Source of the DNA: an uncultured Clostridia bacterium
GTDB taxonomy: Bacteria; Bacillota; Clostridia; UMGS1810
Length of the DNA stretch: 64,000 nt
Assembly (NCBI GenBank): GCA_934454585.1
Contig: CAKSFP010000008.1
Coordinates: forward strand, 29,713-93,712
Reading direction: 5' to 3'
Both the position numbers and the translations under genes were made by a program. Shown one piece after another: positions 9,285 to 18,145 of this stretch. A model generated the notes under the pieces. The model searched no databases. It was given only the letters and a program-made list of their open reading frames with translations, and was not told where the DNA came from. Positions within the stretch are counted from its first letter, which is position 1. Every line of letters begins with the position of its first letter.

Positions 9285-9313
9285 ATTGTACCATATCTTT
9301 CCCGTAAAGTCAA
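9285..9313 (-). promoter_or_regulatory. Promoter of the insertion genes
   Basis: TTGACT (9308-9313), 17-base spacer, TACAAT (9285-9290) on the minus strand, close to the right-hand repeat. Confidence 0.82.
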
Positions 9314-9332
9314 TACATTTTTCGAAAAAATT

Positions 9333-9857
9333 TTACATTCCGAACATGATTTTGCATACAACTATGCTCGAGACAAAGCAGACAACATCGGCAAACAGCG
9401 CACAGCCCACGGTATGGCGCGTATTTTTGACCCCGACTGCACCGAAATACACCGCAATTGTATAAAAAGTAGTCTCGGTGGACCCCATCATGACCGACAC
9501 AACGCGCGAGCAAAACGAATCTATCCCCCTCGTGACAAAAATATCGTTAGCCATGGCGAGAGAACCGCTGCCCGAGACGGGCCGCAGGAGAGAAAATGTA
9601 AGCAGTTCATCGGGTATGCCGAGGCGAGATGTCAGCGGCGAGAGAGCCGCACAAAGGATATCGAGCGCACCCGACGCGCGAAAAACGCTTATCGCCGCAA
9701 ACAGACCGATGAGCGGCGGCAAAATGGAAACGACCGTCTTTAGTCCGTCCTTTGCCCCGGTGACGAATGACGAAAAAACATCTGTGCCGCGCAAAAATCC
9801 GAAACCGACTATGACAAAAAGCGTGACGGGGATTGCATACAGAGATACCGCCCTCAT
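9333..9857 (-). CDS. spmB: Spore maturation protein B
   Basis: Integral membrane protein of the forespore, needed with SpmA for core dehydration and spore heat resistance. Several hydrophobic segments are visible, including LYAIPVTLFVIVGFGFL at the N-terminus. The conserved RPVSGSGSLAMANDIF and GSTETTFYTIAVYFGAVGV stretches identify the SpmB nucleoside-recognition-like family. The real start is ATG 9857: it overlaps the spmA stop as ATGA and has GGAGG eight bases upstream, giving 174 residues. Longer readings extend into spmA. Its 3' 464 bp are repeated at 7583-8046, with foreign DNA directly after its stop codon. Confidence 0.94.
   Translation of the reverse strand: MRAVSLYAIPVTLFVIVGFGFLRGTDVFSSFVTGAKDGLKTVVSILPPLIGLFAAISVFRASGALDILCAALSPLTSRLGIPDELLTFSLLRPVSGSGSLAMANDIFVTRGIDSFCSRVVSVMMGSTETTFYTIAVYFGAVGVKNTRHTVGCALFADVVCFVSSIVVCKIMFGM
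9334..9797. repeat. Direct repeat, right copy (464 bp)
   Basis: Lies inside intact spmB and matches 7583-8046. One base difference was seen by eye. Confidence 0.93.
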
Positions 9858-10441
9858 GAGCACCGCCTCCGCGAGCAGATTTTTGCCGCAGCGATGCCGC
9901 TTGCCGCCGTGACTGCCGACGCTATCCATATCGGCAGAATAATCTCTCCGGGATCTGCCGCCCCGGCTGCGGAGCGAATGGCGATGAGAGTGGACGGAAT
10001 GAGCTGCACGGACGCCGAATTAAGCACGGCGAGCATACACATATCGTCGCTTGCGCAGTGTGCGCCGCGCGACCCGTTCAATCGGTCAAGCTCACGCATA
10101 GCCTTGATGCCGAGCGGCGTGGCAGCGTTGGCAAGACCGAGAAAATTTGCCGTAATGTTCATGGAGATAGCCTTTTCGGCATCACTTCCGCACTTAACGG
10201 AGCGGAACAAAAAACAAATGATCGGTGACAGCAGACGGGCAAAAATATCGGTCAGACCCGATTTTTCGGCAATCGCCATAACCCCCGACCACATGGTCAT
10301 TATGCCGCCGATTGATATGACAAAGCCGACGGCCGCAGTGCCGCTGTCGAGCAGAGCCTTGACTGTCGCGTCCATGTTGCCGGTGAGCGCCGCTGAGAAA
10401 AATGATATCAGAATCATGACTGTCCAGATTATATTAAGCAA
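9854..10441 (-). CDS. spmA: Spore maturation protein A
   Basis: Membrane partner of SpmB in spore core dehydration. The conserved core NFLGLANAATPLGIKAM identifies SpmA. Hydrophobic segments occur at the N-terminus, around residues 35-60 and near the C-terminus. The start is a TTG at 10441 giving MLNIIWTVMI, which matches the conserved SpmA N-terminus; the first ATG (10417) would remove it. GGGGTG lies about five bases upstream, inside the right arm of the mutS2 terminator stem. The spmA stop overlaps the spmB start. The pair would be expected in the forespore, though no SigG promoter was identified. Confidence 0.95.
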   Translation of the reverse strand: MLNIIWTVMILISFFSAALTGNMDATVKALLDSGTAAVGFVISIGGIMTMWSGVMAIAEKSGLTDIFARLLSPIICFLFRSVKCGSDAEKAISMNITANFLGLANAATPLGIKAMRELDRLNGSRGAHCASDDMCMLAVLNSASVQLIPSTLIAIRSAAGAADPGEIILPIWIASAVTAASGIAAAKICSRRRCS

Positions 10442-10480
10442 AAAATCACCCCGTCCAAAATATATGACAGGGTGAAAAAA
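10440..10480 (-). terminator. Terminator after mutS2, overlapping the spmA start region
   Basis: CACCCTGTC/GACGGGGTG stem followed by ATTTTTTG on the minus strand, starting a few bases after the mutS2 stop. The T-tract runs into the TTG start codon of spmA. Confidence 0.82.
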
Positions 10481-10484
10481 TAAA

Positions 10485-12854
10485 TTACAACTCTACTATT
10501 GTCACGCCCGTATCCCCCTCGCCGAAAACGCCCAGTCTGTACGACTTGACATATTTAAGCGTCTTGAGATACCTGTGTATACCCTGGCGCAGCATACCCG
10601 TGCCCTTGCCGTGCACTATGCGCACCTGAGAGAGTGACGACATAATGGCGTCGTCCAGGAACTTGTCTATCATCATGCAGGCCGTATCCACCGTCTCGCC
10701 GCGCACATCAAGCTCTGGCGACAGATTCATGGTTTTGGAGCTTTCGCCGCCGTATGTCCTTCGCGGCTTGCTGCTTGGCTTGTCTTTCTTTTCTTCAATG
10801 ATTCTGATATCAGAAATATTTGCTTTCATTTTCATTATGCCCACCTTTACGGTGAGTTCGCCCTTAGAATCGGGCACGGTAAGCACAACGCCCTTTTGCC
10901 CAAGCTTTACTATCTCCACATCGTCGCCCGGTTTAACCTGTTTTGGCGGCTTGTAGCTGACATTTGATTTGAACATGGTATCGGCAAGTTTTGCGCTGTT
11001 TTTCTTAGCTTTTTCATTGAGCTTTTGTCGCGCTTTCATGGCGGCGGCATTTGCCGCGGCGGCGTCCGCCTGTTTTTGAATATCCTTCATCTCACGGATG
11101 ATACTGTCCGCCTCGCCGCGCGCGTCGTCGAGAATCTGCTTTGCCTCCATGCGCGCCCTCTCAAGTATCTTGTCCGTCTTGTAACGCAGGAGTCTGTTTG
11201 TATTGGCGGTGTCCTCACGCAATTTTTCCGCCTCGCGCTTGTAGCTTTCCGCTTTGTCTCGCTCGGTCTGCATATCGACCCGCGCTTTTTCAAGTTCAGA
11301 GAGCACATCTTCGAATTTTATGTTTTCCGCCGCAATGTGGTTCTTGGCGTTCTCTATGATGTCATCGTCAAGTCCGAGTTTTTTGGATATGGCAAAAGCG
11401 TTGCTCTTGCCCGGTATGCCGATGAGCAGCCGATATGTCGGGCGCAGAGTGTCCACATCAAACTCGCACGACGCATTCTCCACTCTGTCCGTAGTGAGAG
11501 CATACATTTTCAATTCGCTGTAATGCGTGGTAGCGGCACTCTTTGCGCCGATGTTTCTCACCCTCTCCAATATGCTGACCGCAAGCGATGCACCCTCTAT
11601 CGGGTCGGTGCCGGCGCCGAGTTCATCGAAAAGGCACAGTGAATCTTCATTTATCTCCGACAGAATCCGCACTATATTCACCATGTGCGCCGAGAATGTC
11701 GAAAGGCTCTGCTCTATGCTCTGCTCGTCGCCAATGTCCGCAAACACATTGGAGAACACGGCGATATCCGATCCCTCGCGTGCCGGAATGTGCAGTCCCG
11801 TCTGAGCCATAAGCGTGAGCAAGCCGAGAGTTTTAAGCACAACCGTCTTTCCGCCCGTATTCGGGCCGGTGATGACAAGTGTGTCGAAATCTCCGCCGAG
11901 TCTGATATCAGTCGGCACCACGGTTTTCGGATCAAGCAACGGATGGCGTGCCTTTTCTATGTTCACATATCCGCGGTCGTTTAGTGTGGGACGATAGGAA
12001 TCATATCGCAACGAAAACTTTGCCCTCGCAAAGATAAGATCTATCTCTGACAGCACGCCGCAGCACATCAGCATGACACTTGACACGGTGTTTATCTCCT
12101 CTGTGAGCGCCGAGAGGATTTTTTCTATCTCGTCTTTTTCCGCACCGTGCAGAGAGCGCACCTCGTTGTTTGCCTCCACCACCCGGCTCGGCTCTATGAA
12201 AAGCGTTGCGCCCGTGGCGGAGGTATCGTGCAATATTCCTCTTATCTCGGAGCGGTATTCGCTCTTGACCGGAATTACATATCTGTCGTTGCGCACGGTG
12301 ACAATCTGCTCCTGCAAGCATTTGGCGTATTTTGACGAAGTGATTATTCCGTGGAGTACATCTTTTATGCGGTTGTTGGCGTTCCTTATCTTTCTTCTGA
12401 TATCACTCAGTTCGGGTGAGGCGTCGTCCGCCACCGTACCGTCCTCATTTATCGCGGCAAAGATTTTTCTCTCCAGTGCCTTGTCCTCAAAGAGCGCCTC
12501 AAAATGTTCGTCGAGAGCCGAGGATACAATTCCGTCGGGATATGCCTTCATCACACGCGATGTCTTCAGCAGCTTTGCCGCCGCAATCAGTTCCTCGGGT
12601 GAGAGCGTTCCCCGGCGCTGTGCGCGGTGCATAACCGGACGCACATCCTCGGCACAGTATATCGGCGGATTGCCTTTTTTGGTTATGAGTTCGCACGCCT
12701 GCGCCGTCTCCTCCTGCAAGGTATTCACTCTTTTAAGCCCAACGCTCGGCTCAAGCTCCGACACAGTCTCCTTGGTCTGCTCCATAACGGCGCACTGTGA
12801 CAGCCTTTCCAGAATTTTTGTATATTCAAGTGTTTCAAGTGTTTTTCTGTTCAT
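10485..12854 (-). CDS. mutS2: MutS2 / RqcU ribosome-collision ATPase with Smr domain
   Basis: Dimeric ATPase of the MutS family. In Bacillota it splits or rescues collided ribosomes, and it has also been linked to suppressing recombination. Walker A is ITGPNTGGKT and Walker B is SLCLFDELGAGTDP. A long charged coiled coil follows (about residues 510-620). The C-terminal Smr nuclease-like domain has LDVRGE and IVHGKGTGMLRQG. The 789-residue length is normal. The N-terminal mismatch-recognition domain of MutS is absent, as expected for MutS2. RqcH, the partner in ribosome quality control, is at 54-56 kb in the same window but not in the same operon. Confidence 0.96.
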   Translation of the reverse strand: MNRKTLETLEYTKILERLSQCAVMEQTKETVSELEPSVGLKRVNTLQEETAQACELITKKGNPPIYCAEDVRPVMHRAQRRGTLSPEELIAAAKLLKTSRVMKAYPDGIVSSALDEHFEALFEDKALERKIFAAINEDGTVADDASPELSDIRRKIRNANNRIKDVLHGIITSSKYAKCLQEQIVTVRNDRYVIPVKSEYRSEIRGILHDTSATGATLFIEPSRVVEANNEVRSLHGAEKDEIEKILSALTEEINTVSSVMLMCCGVLSEIDLIFARAKFSLRYDSYRPTLNDRGYVNIEKARHPLLDPKTVVPTDIRLGGDFDTLVITGPNTGGKTVVLKTLGLLTLMAQTGLHIPAREGSDIAVFSNVFADIGDEQSIEQSLSTFSAHMVNIVRILSEINEDSLCLFDELGAGTDPIEGASLAVSILERVRNIGAKSAATTHYSELKMYALTTDRVENASCEFDVDTLRPTYRLLIGIPGKSNAFAISKKLGLDDDIIENAKNHIAAENIKFEDVLSELEKARVDMQTERDKAESYKREAEKLREDTANTNRLLRYKTDKILERARMEAKQILDDARGEADSIIREMKDIQKQADAAAANAAAMKARQKLNEKAKKNSAKLADTMFKSNVSYKPPKQVKPGDDVEIVKLGQKGVVLTVPDSKGELTVKVGIMKMKANISDIRIIEEKKDKPSSKPRRTYGGESSKTMNLSPELDVRGETVDTACMMIDKFLDDAIMSSLSQVRIVHGKGTGMLRQGIHRYLKTLKYVKSYRLGVFGEGDTGVTIVEL

Positions 12855-12921
12855 GTCATTGCCTCTGAATTAATTGATGTGTTTATTATAACCTCATTCG
12901 CTCAAAAAATCAACCCCGACG

Positions 12922-12958
12922 CAAAAAGAGAACCGCACTTTTACACACGGTTCTCTTT
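12922..12958 (-). terminator. Terminator of the SLH surface protein gene
   Basis: 11-bp stem AAAGAGAACCG/CGGTTCTCTTT followed by T-run, 15 bases past the stop of the gene at 12973. Confidence 0.9.
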
Positions 12959-12972
12959 CATCATTAAAAAGC

Positions 12973-15900
12973 TTATTTACTCAGCGTTCTTGCAATAACT
13001 GCCGCAGTCTCCGCTCTGGTCATGTTATCGAGCGGATTGAATGTGGTGTCGGTCTTGCCGGTCATTATGCCCGTTGCAATCACATAGCGTATGCCGTCCG
13101 CAGCATACTCACTCATCGAGCCGAAATCGGAATATGTGCTGATATCGGCATCTGCCGCGTTGTTCGCACCGCCGTATGTTGCATATCTGAACATTATTGC
13201 CGCAACCTGTTCGCGGGTGATCGTGCCGTCGGGAGCAAACAGAGTGTCTGTCTCGCCGTTGACTATGCCGTTTGCCTGCGCCCACGCAACCGCCGCAGCG
13301 TACCACTCGCCGTCGGCGATATCCGCAAAATTGCTCTTAGCCGCTGCCGGGCTGCCTGCCGCGCGGTAGAGAATCGTCACGAACATTGCGCGTGTGAGAT
13401 TATCATTCGGTGCAAACTCGTTGTCACTCACACCAAGCATGAGTTTCTTCGAATACATCTGCGCAACATATGCCGCAAACCAATCTCCGTCCTTGACATC
13501 TGCGAACGGGTTTACGCTCTGTTCGCCGCCCGGGATCACAGTTGGGTCTACCGTTACGGTTGTGCCGGAAGTGCTGTTGCTGCGGCTGCTGCCACTGCCG
13601 TGCCAGCCATCGGTGCCGTATTCCTTGGTGTAATCCTTGGTATAGAACAGCTCAAGCTTGTCACCGTCGCTGAGTTTATATGAATCTATGCCGACATCGG
13701 GTATCTTTCCGTTTACCTTGTACATCCATCCGCTGTTCGGACCCATATCAAGCTGAGACAAAGTCTTTCCGTCCTTTGTGACAGCCGAGATGTAACCCTT
13801 GTCAACTCCGACCGCCGTTATGTCAGCTGTCGCAAATGCTTTTTTTATAACGCTTGCAACAGTCACATTTTTCTTCGCACTAACCGTCACACTGAGCCAT
13901 TCGCCGTCGGGAACGCTAACCGTGAACGGCACGGATATCGTTTCACTCTGTGAGGTGCCGCCCGAGCCGGAATCATCGGTATCGTCCGTATCTTCCTCGC
14001 CCTTGGCGTTTGCCTCAAATGCCGTCACCGTTTTGTCAACCGGCTCTGCCGCACCGCCCTTGCTCTCAAGGGTGTACACATTGAACGAATCGCATTTTTT
14101 GAGCTGTTCCAGCACGATAAGCGCACGGAATCCCTGTTCTGTCGCCAGAGCGTTTGCCTTGGCGCCGGAATCGCCCGTGTCATATGAATATACAAATCCG
14201 TTGTTGCCGTCGTTTACATAGTTCAGCACCGCTGAGCCGAGACTGATGCCGTTCTTGATAAATCTTGTGTCGGTTGACGGGTTTACGCCGGCCGCCGCAA
14301 GACCCATGATAACCATAGCGTCGGTGTTGATATTGCCGAATGATCCGTCCGCTCCCTGAACCTCGGCAAGTCCCGCAACCGCCTTGTCTATGAGGTTCTT
14401 CACATCGGAGTCGGTTTCATAGAATCTTGCCAGAGCCGCCATTGCCGTGCCTGTGGTGTCAGCATCATCATATTTTTGGTCGAGCCAGGTGTAGTAGAAC
14501 AAGCCGTTGTCGCCCTGGTTATCCGCAAGCAATTTTATCATGGTGCTGCGCTGTTCGTCGGTAAGTTTAAGCTGACCTGCCTCCTCTGCGAGGAGAATCC
14601 ACGGCGCGGTGTAGTGACTTGTGCCAAAGTCCATTGCGCCAAGGAGTGCCGCATTGTCATATTGCTCACCGCCGCCATATGGCGTAAGTTTGGTGGAATC
14701 CACTCCAAGCAGCGGCAGAATGATCTCCGCTTTTGCCCTGTCCGTAACAAACGCACTGTTACCTGCAAGCGCATTTGTTGTCAGGTTGAGATAGTTTGAT
14801 TTATATGTGGTGTTTTTGCCGAAACCGAGTTTTTCGTAAGCCGCCATATCAAACACAACCCACTCACCGGACTTACCCGCATATGTCGAGGCAATCCTGT
14901 CCATAAGAGTTGTGCGCACCGCGTCACCGCTCGGATAGATTTTTATCTTTATCGGCTTTCTTATTATGCCGCCGTCTTCATTCGTTATTTTGAGGGTGGC
15001 TGTTTCTTCGACTGTCTTACCGCTTGCGTTGAGTTTGGCAAGTTTGAGTTTGCCGCCGTCGCACTCGGTATATCCCTGATTTTTGTCAAGTTCGCCGCGG
15101 ATAACGATCACATTTCCGCTTATTGTCTCGCCGCTCTTTATCGGGCTGATAACATCGCCGACCTGTGCATCGGATGCAAAAGCCACGATGTCCGAATACT
15201 TGTTTGCCTCTGCAAGCAGAGTGCTGTTAAGCGGTTTTTCGGTGTATGTGTTGTCACCGCTGTTTGATATGTTCGCATCCGCAACGACACCGTTCGACCA
15301 GAGTCTGCCGACCTTGCCGTCCGCACCGACGATTGCCGCGTCAACCGTGCAATCCGTAATTGACGGTGCATAGTCACCTGTGCGATAGCCTGCCTGTCCG
15401 AGCAGACCGCCGGCTGCCGCATACGGAGCATATATGTCTCCGTTGGACGCACAGCCTGTCAGCTGTACGCAGTTTTCGTTACTGCCGACAATTCCGCCGA
15501 CATAGGTTGAACTGTTGTAGCCGGACACATTTATAAGAGCATTGTTTATGCAGCCCGTCATGATAAGACGGATGTTCTCGCTCACATATTCAACACCGTC
15601 ATCATAGCCGCCCACAATGCCGCCGATGTGTGCGCCGTTGTCCGCAGACGCGCTGACAGTTGCATTGTTTATGCAATTTTCTATCGTGACATTGCCCCTT
15701 GCCCTTGCGGCAATTCCGCCGACATAGCGTGACGGTTCGGAGCAGTATATTTCGCCGTTTACGGTAAGGTTCTTAACCGTTGCGCCGTCCAGGCAGCCGA
15801 AGAAACCGAAATAGAGGAGATTCGGCTCGTCCACGGTTACGGTTACGCTGTGACCCTGACCGTCAAAATTGCCCTTGAAAGGCATTACGGCAGTTGCGCC

Positions 15901-17394
15901 GAGCGGCAGGAACGAATCGTTTACAACTATGTCCGCATCAAGCACTGCGTATGCGTCGGCATTTTTGCCGTCCGCAACGAGTTTTGACAGCGCGATAAGC
16001 TGTTTTTCGTTTGTGATGACAAACGGATTTTCCTGTGTCCCCTCACCCTCGGGAGCCTCGGATTTTGACACGGGGTGCAGCCATATTGTCTTTGACTCGC
16101 CGTTGTCTGTGCCGACAAGTTCAAAACTGTCCGACACATCTTCGTAATTCTCCATTCCCGCGAGGGTGTAGTTGTATATGCCCTTTTTGGTGAGAGTATA
16201 AACTCCGTTTTCGCCCGTTATCTCACTGCCGTCCTCGTCCCCGGTCAGCGTGAGTGTGCCGTCCTTGGTGTTCTTAAATTCAACAGTGCACTCAAAGGTT
16301 TCTGCCGGAGGTGCGGGCGGTTCGGACGGGGACCACACGGGAACAGGGTAATTGTCAAATTCGCCGTCGCGTACCTCAAAGCCGTCTGTCTCAATTGCTT
16401 TGAGTTCATCTGTAGACTTGCCCTCAAAACCGCTTACGGTGGTTACATTAAACGCAGTTATCGGTTCTTTGCCGCTCCATGATGAATTGTAGTTTTTATC
16501 GCTGTCGCAGCAGAAGTTTTCGCAAGTTACATCTTTAAGCGCGGAAGTTGATTTTGTGCCCTCATAACCTATTGCGCACTTCGTTTTGCCGCTGACAGTA
16601 CCGCCGTAATAACTGTCGGTCACGGCAACTTTTTTCGTCGACATGAAATATCCGGCAACGCCGCCTGCCGCCTGGCATGATGAACTGCCGACATCACCGA
16701 GAATTGCGCATTTGTTCACTGTGAGGGTGGTTTTATACTGAGCCGCACCGATTACGCCGCCGGCATAATTGGACGATGTCGCAGCCACCTTGACATTGCT
16801 TACAGAGTTGTTTACCGTAACGGAAGTATCCTCCGTCACGCCGATTGCCGCACCGATTATGCCGCCGAGATAGACCGACGATGATTTTGTGCAGTTGATT
16901 TCACCGCTTACAATACAGTTGTCAACCGTAACGGTTGCGCCCTCGGTGACATTTCCGACTATTGTTCCGACATCGTTGTTTGCCTGAATATCAGATACCG
17001 TCACACCGTCAAGTATAAGGTCATTGACGCTGCCGCCGAGAGTTCCGATAAGACCCGTGGGGGCCTTTGTTGAATAATTGCCCGACTGACCGACAAGCGA
17101 AAGATTCGATATCTTGTGGCCGTTGCCGGCAAAAGCACCGGTTAAGTTTTTGATATAGCAAGCCTGTGCCGGGATTTCCGACATATCTATGTCATCGCCG
17201 AGGCTGACATAGCCGACTTCATCGAGTGTCGAAAGGTCGGCAAGCTGCTGTGCGGTGGTTATCACATAGGGATTGTCCTGTGTGCCGCTGCCGACAAGTT
17301 CATCGGCAAACGCCGTGAATGTCATGCCGGAGAGCATCACACACAGTGCAAGGAAAACGACCGCACTTTTTGTGAAAATGTTTTTTGTTTTCAT
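12973..17394 (-). CDS. SLH-anchored surface protein with intrinsic-factor/transcobalamin-like architecture
   Basis: Secreted 1473-residue protein with an N-terminal signal peptide (hydrophobic residues ~10-30, ending TFTAFA). Residues ~35-740 hold repeated GLUG-type segments with GGIIG/GGIVG turns. Residues ~820-1120 form a helical barrel of the prenyltransferase/squalene-cyclase fold, with repeats such as DADTTGTAMAALARF and NTDAMVIMGLAAAGVNP. Residues ~1170-1270 are a DUF4430 domain. Three SLH domains at ~1300-1473 tie it to the cell wall. A helical barrel followed by DUF4430 is the fold order of eukaryotic intrinsic factor and transcobalamin. A cobalamin riboswitch upstream supports a role in B12 capture (inference). 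AAAGGA precedes the ATG. Ligand binding is unproven. Confidence 0.82.
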   Translation of the reverse strand: MKTKNIFTKSAVVFLALCVMLSGMTFTAFADELVGSGTQDNPYVITTAQQLADLSTLDEVGYVSLGDDIDMSEIPAQACYIKNLTGAFAGNGHKISNLSLVGQSGNYSTKAPTGLIGTLGGSVNDLILDGVTVSDIQANNDVGTIVGNVTEGATVTVDNCIVSGEINCTKSSSVYLGGIIGAAIGVTEDTSVTVNNSVSNVKVAATSSNYAGGVIGAAQYKTTLTVNKCAILGDVGSSSCQAAGGVAGYFMSTKKVAVTDSYYGGTVSGKTKCAIGYEGTKSTSALKDVTCENFCCDSDKNYNSSWSGKEPITAFNVTTVSGFEGKSTDELKAIETDGFEVRDGEFDNYPVPVWSPSEPPAPPAETFECTVEFKNTKDGTLTLTGDEDGSEITGENGVYTLTKKGIYNYTLAGMENYEDVSDSFELVGTDNGESKTIWLHPVSKSEAPEGEGTQENPFVITNEKQLIALSKLVADGKNADAYAVLDADIVVNDSFLPLGATAVMPFKGNFDGQGHSVTVTVDEPNLLYFGFFGCLDGATVKNLTVNGEIYCSEPSRYVGGIAARARGNVTIENCINNATVSASADNGAHIGGIVGGYDDGVEYVSENIRLIMTGCINNALINVSGYNSSTYVGGIVGSNENCVQLTGCASNGDIYAPYAAAGGLLGQAGYRTGDYAPSITDCTVDAAIVGADGKVGRLWSNGVVADANISNSGDNTYTEKPLNSTLLAEANKYSDIVAFASDAQVGDVISPIKSGETISGNVIVIRGELDKNQGYTECDGGKLKLAKLNASGKTVEETATLKITNEDGGIIRKPIKIKIYPSGDAVRTTLMDRIASTYAGKSGEWVVFDMAAYEKLGFGKNTTYKSNYLNLTTNALAGNSAFVTDRAKAEIILPLLGVDSTKLTPYGGGEQYDNAALLGAMDFGTSHYTAPWILLAEEAGQLKLTDEQRSTMIKLLADNQGDNGLFYYTWLDQKYDDADTTGTAMAALARFYETDSDVKNLIDKAVAGLAEVQGADGSFGNINTDAMVIMGLAAAGVNPSTDTRFIKNGISLGSAVLNYVNDGNNGFVYSYDTGDSGAKANALATEQGFRALIVLEQLKKCDSFNVYTLESKGGAAEPVDKTVTAFEANAKGEEDTDDTDDSGSGGTSQSETISVPFTVSVPDGEWLSVTVSAKKNVTVASVIKKAFATADITAVGVDKGYISAVTKDGKTLSQLDMGPNSGWMYKVNGKIPDVGIDSYKLSDGDKLELFYTKDYTKEYGTDGWHGSGSSRSNSTSGTTVTVDPTVIPGGEQSVNPFADVKDGDWFAAYVAQMYSKKLMLGVSDNEFAPNDNLTRAMFVTILYRAAGSPAAAKSNFADIADGEWYAAAVAWAQANGIVNGETDTLFAPDGTITREQVAAIMFRYATYGGANNAADADISTYSDFGSMSEYAADGIRYVIATGIMTGKTDTTFNPLDNMTRAETAAVIARTLSK

Positions 17395-17517
17395 AACATC
17401 TGTCCTTTCAGGTAATATTATATATGTAAAGCCGCTTGGGCGGATTCACCGCATAGGTTCGGGTGGCGACAATAGCCCTATCGTCGATTGTCCGACGGTT
17501 TGAAATTGTCAATTCGC

Positions 17518-17546
17518 ACGGGCGACCACACAGGGTCGCCCCTACA
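17518..17546. repeat. GGGCGACC palindromic repeat
   Basis: GGGCGACC, five bases, GGGTCGCCC, then CTACAG. From general knowledge this resembles short interspersed palindromes common in Clostridia. Only one copy is seen here, within the leader of the surface protein gene. Confidence 0.5.
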
Positions 17547-17621
17547 GATAATCGCCAATCGTAAGTTGCATGAGTCAATACAGTTGCCGTCCTGCCGTAT
17601 TGCCGGCTTAGGTGATTACAT

Positions 17622-17663
17622 AGAAAAATCAAAAAGCGGCAGTCCTTATTAAAAAGGACTGCC
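17622..17663 (-). terminator. Riboswitch expression-platform terminator
   Basis: GGCAGTCC/GGACTGCC stem (17638-17663) followed on the minus strand by GCTTTTTGATTTTT. It lies between the cobalamin aptamer and the surface protein start, so B12 could favour premature termination. Confidence 0.85.
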
Positions 17664-17756
17664 ACAGCGGAGTTTTTTCTGTGTGCATCACAAACCGGCA
17701 CGCAAAATGCGTACTCGAAAAAGCCGTTTCTTACAATGCATATTGTTTTTGCAAAA

Positions 17757-17950
17757 CGACATCAAAGCAGGTCTTCCGGCTCGCGCACTACCGTATCTGT
17801 CCGCGCCTGCCTTCTCGGTTTCCCAATGACCGACTTTCGTCAACGGCAGCGGACAACATTCGCGCACATACGGCGACCGTTATCGCCCGGGATTCACACC
17901 CGATTCCCTTTTCACCGGTTGCGGCATTTAAGCGCACAACCGACACTTCG
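17757..17950 (-). ncRNA. Cobalamin riboswitch
   Basis: On the minus strand the conserved blocks occur in order. CAACCGGTGAAAAGGGAA and GGGTGTGAATCCC come first. A variable stem region with TTGGGAAACC and GAAGGC follows. The 3' B12-box-like GCCGGAAGACCTGC comes last, closed by an outer stem near both ends. This is the standard layout of the adenosylcobalamin-family aptamer. It precedes a terminator and the SLH/DUF4430 protein gene, predicting repression when cobalamin is plentiful. Confidence 0.93.
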
Positions 17951-17976
17951 TGTGATAATTCAATTTTTCATCTGAT

Positions 17977-18005
17977 ATGATATCACAGAATTCCGATTAA
18001 TGCAA
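17977..18005 (-). promoter_or_regulatory. Promoter of the cobalamin riboswitch transcript
   Basis: TTGCAT (18000-18005), 17-base spacer, TATCAT (17977-17982) on the minus strand, just upstream of the aptamer. Confidence 0.65.
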
Positions 18006-18109
18006 GCGCAAAAACCGCTTTTCACCAAACGAATTGTTTTTTTGCAAGATTTAATTACTTTTTTGAAAAAAATTCGGCAAAGTTTATGAAAAAATTTTTG
18101 TCTAAACAT

Positions 18110-18139
18110 TTGACAACGGGTATGAATCGGGCGTATAAT
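18110..18139 (+). promoter_or_regulatory. Promoter of corA
   Basis: TTGACA (18110-18115), 18-base spacer, TATAAT (18134-18139). Confidence 0.85.
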
Positions 18140-18145
18140 GTAACT

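Larger units (their letters stand above)
8047..9333. other. AT-rich insertion between spmB direct repeats
   Basis: About 1.29 kb, visibly richer in A+T than the spm genes on either side. It holds a promoter, two small minus-strand genes and a terminator. No transposase, integrase or terminal inverted repeat is seen. The long flanking repeats suggest integration of a circular molecule by homologous recombination at spmB, or a duplication with captured DNA. Confidence 0.8.

Noticed and set aside
8047..9333. Insertion sequence in spmB
   Set aside because: No transposase, no terminal inverted repeats and far too long a direct repeat for a target-site duplication.
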